In this document: in pieces, positions 60,828 to 64,000 of the stretch | Position numbering within the stretch: position 1 is the stretch's first letter | Layout: each line of letters starts with the position of its first letter | Origin: an uncultured Acidimicrobiales bacterium | GTDB lineage: Bacteria > Actinomycetota > Acidimicrobiia > Acidimicrobiales > SZUA-35 | Assembly (NCBI GenBank): GCA_937997485.1 | Contig: CALKTH010000042.1 | Span: 1 to 64,000 of the forward strand | Direction: 5' to 3' | Length of the DNA: 64,000 nt | Translations under genes and position numbers: made by a program | The notes under the pieces: generated by a model | Databases searched by the model: none | Told to the model about the DNA's origin: nothing | Seen by the model: the letters and a program-made list of their open reading frames with translations, nothing else

Positions 60828-61448
60828 TCAGCGCTGTCCGTCGTCCCCAGCTGCCTCGTCGATCGAGAAGCCACCGATTCGATGATTGGGGCGTTGCCCA
60901 GTCGACATGACGAGGGCGTAGACAACCTCATCGGGTCGGGGCCCGTCCGGCACGACCACGGCGTGTGCGTCGTAATGGCTCCGGGCGTAGCTGGCGTGCA
61001 GGTACACCAGCGGGATGTCGAGCTGGCTGCCCAAGGCGCCGACCTTCTTCGAAGAAGGCACCTGAGCCTTGGGGCCACCAAGGCTCTCTCGTAGTCCGAT
61101 ACCAGCCGGTACATGCCACGCGGCAGCAATCTCCATTTCGCCACCGACGCCAACAATGGCGCCCTTGCCATAGCTTTCGATCGAGTAGCCGGCGCGTTCC
61201 GTATCGGCGGTCAGAGCCTCGCGAAGTTCGACGGAGAGCTCGGTTGCCAACGTCTCGAGGGATGACATCCACGCGCCCAGAGCCTCTTCGTTGGGAACGG
61301 TGCCGGCGAACGGATTGGCGACGACGGCGGCAATCGATCCCGAGCGGTGGGGCCGTTCCAGAGGATGACCGGCACCCGGAGACGAGAGGCCAGCGATGTG
61401 ATCTCGAGAGATCTCGAGCTGGATCTTGCGGACGACCGGGTCTGTCAT
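60828..61448 (-). CDS. Amino acid synthesis (AA_synth, PF06684) family protein
   Basis: 206 residues from ATG 61448. Conserved blocks are RKIQLEISRDHIAGL, SYGKGAIVGVGGEMEIAAAW and MRESLGG-like GIGLRESLGGPKAQVPSSKK. The family is found near amino acid or peptide degradation genes; its reaction is not established. It is convergent with the ThDP operon and diverges from the DUF808 gene. The frame continues further upstream to 61643 but that part overlaps DUF808 and is low complexity. Confidence 0.8.
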   Translation of the reverse strand: MTDPVVRKIQLEISRDHIAGLSSPGAGHPLERPHRSGSIAAVVANPFAGTVPNEEALGAWMSSLETLATELSVELREALTADTERAGYSIESYGKGAIVGVGGEMEIAAAWHVPAGIGLRESLGGPKAQVPSSKKVGALGSQLDIPLVYLHASYARSHYDAHAVVVPDGPRPDEVVYALVMSTGQRPNHRIGGFSIDEAAGDDGQR

Positions 61449-61509
61449 GGCGCTACTTGTAGCAGAGCTGCCATAACGTATGGGCTTCCCGCTGACGAAT
61501 GGATGATTG

Positions 61510-62484
61510 ATGGCTGGTGGACTGGTTGGGTTGCTCGACGACATCGCGGCATTGGCGAAGCTCGCCGCGGCCTCGATCGACGATGTCGGCGCCGCAGCTG
61601 GTCGGGCCAGTGCCAAGGCCGCTGGTGTGGTTGTCGACGACACCGCGGTGACGCCGGCCTACGTGCAGGGCCTTGCCGCCGACCGCGAACTGCCCATCAT
61701 CAAGAAGATCGCCAGCGGCTCGTTGCGAAACAAGCTGCTCTTCATCCTTCCCGCCGCACTGCTGCTCAGCGCGATCGCTCCATTGCTGGTCGAGATCATT
61801 CTCATGATCGGTGGCGCCTATTTGTGCTTCGAGGGAGTCGAGAAGATCTACCACAAGATCAAGGGCGACGATCACAGCCATGACCTGCCGGCCGCCATGA
61901 AAGGTCCGGAGGCCGAGGCGGCCACAATCGCCGGCGCGGTCAGGACCGACTTCATCCTCTCCGCCGAGATCATGGTGATTGCGCTGAAAGAGGTGATCGA
62001 CGAGGGCTTCGTCTCCCGAGCCGTGATCATGGTCGTGGTTGCGCTCTTCATCACTGCGATCGTCTACGGCGTGGTCGCGCTCATCGTGAAGATGGACGAC
62101 ATCGGACTGAAGCTCGCATCTCGGGATGAAGAGTCGTCGCAGAAGTTGGGGCGCCGTCTGGTGGCGGCGATGCCCGTGCTGCTCAAGTGGCTTTCGGTGA
62201 TCGGCACTGCAGCCATGCTGTGGGTTGGCGGCCACATCTTGGTCGTGGGCTTCCACGAGCTGGGCTGGGACCTGCTCTACGACATCGTGCACGATCTCGA
62301 GGAGTCGGTCTCTGGCGTCGGTGGGATTGGCGGCCTGCTGGGTTGGCTGGTCAATACGGCACTCTCGGCCGTCGTTGGCGTCATCGTTGGCTCGATCGTC
62401 GTGGCCGTGGTCTCCCAGTTCCACGGAGGCGACGATCATGGGGATTCCGATGAGGCCCACGGAGCCGGCGCAGCAGCTCACTGA
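61510..62484 (+). CDS. DUF808 family membrane protein
   Basis: A 324-residue inner membrane protein of PF05661 (YedI-like). The opening AGGLVGLLDDIAALAKLAAA, the ELPIIKKIASGSLRNKLLFILPAALLL segment and GGAYLCFEGVEKIYHKI are family blocks. There are about seven hydrophobic segments, plus a histidine/aspartate-rich C-terminus (GGDDHGDSDEAHG) that might bind metal. Function unknown. It is convergent with the DNA polymerase gene, 8 nt apart. Confidence 0.88.
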   Translation: MAGGLVGLLDDIAALAKLAAASIDDVGAAAGRASAKAAGVVVDDTAVTPAYVQGLAADRELPIIKKIASGSLRNKLLFILPAALLLSAIAPLLVEIILMIGGAYLCFEGVEKIYHKIKGDDHSHDLPAAMKGPEAEAATIAGAVRTDFILSAEIMVIALKEVIDEGFVSRAVIMVVVALFITAIVYGVVALIVKMDDIGLKLASRDEESSQKLGRRLVAAMPVLLKWLSVIGTAAMLWVGGHILVVGFHELGWDLLYDIVHDLEESVSGVGGIGGLLGWLVNTALSAVVGVIVGSIVVAVVSQFHGGDDHGDSDEAHGAGAAAH

Positions 62485-62492
62485 GGTTCTGA

Positions 62493-64000
62493 TCAGGGAT
62501 CGATCACGTCGGCGTCGGCGAGTGATCGACGCACATCCACATCGGCCTTGGGCGTGACGTTGGGGCAGAAGCGGAGGGATGCCCGCTCCAGAGCCTCCTG
62601 AACTTCGATGGCAACGTTCTCTGCATCGGCCTGATCGCACTCGACAACGACGGAGTCGTGGACGGTTTGGACCGGGCGGGCGGTGGGAAATTGCCGGAGC
62701 CCGTCATCCAGATAGCCGTAGGCCACGAGCATGATGTCGGCAACGCCGCCCTGAATCGGTGCGTTTCGCCAGGCATTGACCATGGCCGACACGCGTTCCC
62801 GGGCCGAGCGACCTAACAGAGACTCGGCAACCTCTTCCCCCGCTTCGTGAGCAATGGCTTCGACGAACATCCGGCGAAGGTGGCGCTCTTCGAAGTTGCG
62901 GGCGACCTCGCCGTCGGAGATCGGACGGCCGGGAGCGGTGAGGGTGAGATCGTGGGTTCGGGCAAAGTTGTCTCGGATTGCCACGAGAACGGGCGAATCT
63001 GACCGCACCGCGTCGGTCACCACTCCAAGGAAGAGCCGGTCGAGGTGCAGATTGAACTGCTGGCGACGACCCGAGAGCGTGCGGCTGGCGAACGTGAACG
63101 GTTCGCCATTTGCCAGAAGGGCGACGGGAGCGGAGTAGCCGAGGAGCCAGCTGACCTCCCCGACGTCGAGATCTGGTTGCTGCTCCACGATCTCCTCGGC
63201 CGTGGGCCAACGGTTGAGGGACTGCCGTAGTTGCCGCCGGAGTGAACGGACCTCGGGGAAACCGCGGGCAAGACGCATCGAACCGTGCCAGTCGATGGCC
63301 ACGGTGTCCTTCTTGATCTCGGCGATCTCAGCGATGCGCTCCTCGGCCCATGCCGCCGTTCCGGGGTAGGTCCTGCGGTATTGGGCCAGAAGCTCCTTGG
63401 CCTCTTCGAGGGTGGTGGGCGAGCCTTCGGCGGTCAGCGAGCGAGACAGGGCTGCTGCCCCGGTTCCGTAGGCAATGCCGAAGTTCAGCGCCTTGGCGAT
63501 TTGCCGGAGGTGCTTGAGACGGGAGGGATCCTCTCGCTCGAGAGCTACTGGGTCGACATTGAACATGCTGGCTGCGGTGCTGATGTGGACGTCGACACCA
63601 GCGGCGAAGGCGGCTCGGAGCGGCTCGTCGTTGGCGACCTCGGCCAGGAACCTGAGCTCGGCTTGGCTCAAGTCGGCGTGGACGAAGACCCGGTCGGCGA
63701 TGGCCGGCCGCACGTAGGGCTTCATGAGCGGCGTGAAGTTCTGAGCGTTGGGATTCCGGCTCGCCAAGCGACCGGTGTTCGTGCCCACGACTTGGAGATA
63801 TTGCGGGCGAAGGCGTCCGTCTTCATGCAGGTGGTCATGGATAGATTCGCCGTAGGTGCTCAGGATCTTGGTGTGGTTCCGATATTCGAGGAGGGCCGAG
63901 CAGAGCTCACCTCCGATCTCGCGAAGCACGGTGGCATTGACCGAATCGGTGTCGGTCAGGAGGCGATCGGCGCCGTGCCGTGAAGCCATCCAGGCTCGAA
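62493..64000 (-). CDS. Family A DNA polymerase (PolA-like), polymerase domain, N-terminus outside window
   Basis: The frame stays open to the end of the window, so the N-terminal part is missing. Numbering from the Met at 63989: motif A is ADLSQAELR (D106, E111), motif B is RQIAKALNFGIAYG (K166, Y174), and motif C is VHDSVVVEC (H444, D445). Ahead of motif A is TGRLASRNPNAQNF. NAPIQGGVADIM at 409-420 is the pre-motif C helix. The distance from motif B lysine to motif C histidine is 278 residues, against about 120 in E. coli Pol I, and the usual HDE is HDS. This looks like a divergent, possibly accessory, family A polymerase, not the housekeeping PolA. Confidence 0.85.
   Translation of the reverse strand, partial: RAWMASRHGADRLLTDTDSVNATVLREIGGELCSALLEYRNHTKILSTYGESIHDHLHEDGRLRPQYLQVVGTNTGRLASRNPNAQNFTPLMKPYVRPAIADRVFVHADLSQAELRFLAEVANDEPLRAAFAAGVDVHISTAASMFNVDPVALEREDPSRLKHLRQIAKALNFGIAYGTGAAALSRSLTAEGSPTTLEEAKELLAQYRRTYPGTAAWAEERIAEIAEIKKDTVAIDWHGSMRLARGFPEVRSLRRQLRQSLNRWPTAEEIVEQQPDLDVGEVSWLLGYSAPVALLANGEPFTFASRTLSGRRQQFNLHLDRLFLGVVTDAVRSDSPVLVAIRDNFARTHDLTLTAPGRPISDGEVARNFEERHLRRMFVEAIAHEAGEEVAESLLGRSARERVSAMVNAWRNAPIQGGVADIMLVAYGYLDDGLRQFPTARPVQTVHDSVVVECDQADAENVAIEVQEALERASLRFCPNVTPKADVDVRRSLADADVIDP

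Noticed and set aside
1-64000. tRNA, rRNA, CRISPR, integrase, IS element
   Set aside because: No gap of suitable size shows a clover-leaf pattern or regularly spaced repeats, and no translated frame carries transposase or integrase motifs. A covariance-model scan would be the decisive test.

Overview
The window is a GC-rich chromosomal segment from a high-GC actinobacterium, most likely an environmental (marine or freshwater) member of Acidimicrobiia. The support is the gene content: a mycothiol-type maleylpyruvate isomerase fold protein, F420-type LLM and split-barrel (FDOR/PPOX) oxidoreductases, an SCO6745-family protein, an actinobacterial-type DapC, and many acyl-CoA/SDR/aldehyde dehydrogenase genes typical of heterotrophic actinobacteria. 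The taxon is an inference. No tRNA, rRNA, CRISPR array, phage or insertion sequence was found. The first gene (acyl-CoA synthetase) and the last (family A DNA polymerase) run off the window.

Layout. 1-13.2 kb: lipid and xenobiotic catabolism genes on both strands (acyl-CoA ligases, Rieske oxygenase, LLM enzyme, NmrA-like reductase, D-aminoacylase-type amidohydrolase, TauD-like oxygenase, sulfurtransferase, SCO6745 protein, MFS pump). 13.2-21.2 kb: a TetR-DUF2855 pair faces a seven-gene plus-strand operon (nitroreductase, SDR, enoyl-CoA hydratase, NIPSNAP-like, SDR, NTF2-like, AMP ligase) that looks like a catabolic cassette under the TetR repressor, with a dyad operator between them. 21.3-24.6 kb: three translationally coupled minus-strand genes (a modified M19 dipeptidase homologue, a 562-residue protein of unknown family, DUF3726). 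24.7-32.1 kb: small potassium channel, three Fe(II)/2-oxoglutarate-type oxygenases, split-barrel flavin/F420 proteins, SDR, an EamA transporter, and the remains of an iron alcohol dehydrogenase beside a perfect 20-bp hairpin.

32.2-41.1 kb: a cytoplasmic GH92 alpha-mannosidase followed by a GT4 glycosyltransferase, a prokaryotic ionotropic-glutamate-receptor-like channel, and a minus-strand set of secreted or anchored proteins (unknown anchored protein, DUF4331-DUF4214, TPR). 41.1-43.5 kb: a decayed circularly permuted ATP-grasp gene, two convergent DoxX-like membrane proteins and a TetR regulator. 43.5-48.5 kb: PLP decarboxylase, an apparently leaderless ArsR repressor, and an FAD oxidoreductase-SDR-aminotransferase operon. 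48.5-50.4 kb: a protein arginine methyltransferase homologue divergent from a nitroreductase.

50.4-61.5 kb: an aldehyde-oxidation region: ALDH, PhyH oxygenase, ALDH, DUF302, then a LysR regulator divergent from a tightly packed operon of ALDH, LLM monooxygenase, alpha/beta hydrolase and a TPP enzyme resembling sulfoacetaldehyde acetyltransferase. 61.5-64 kb: a DUF808 membrane protein and a family A DNA polymerase with unusually large insertions between motifs B and C.
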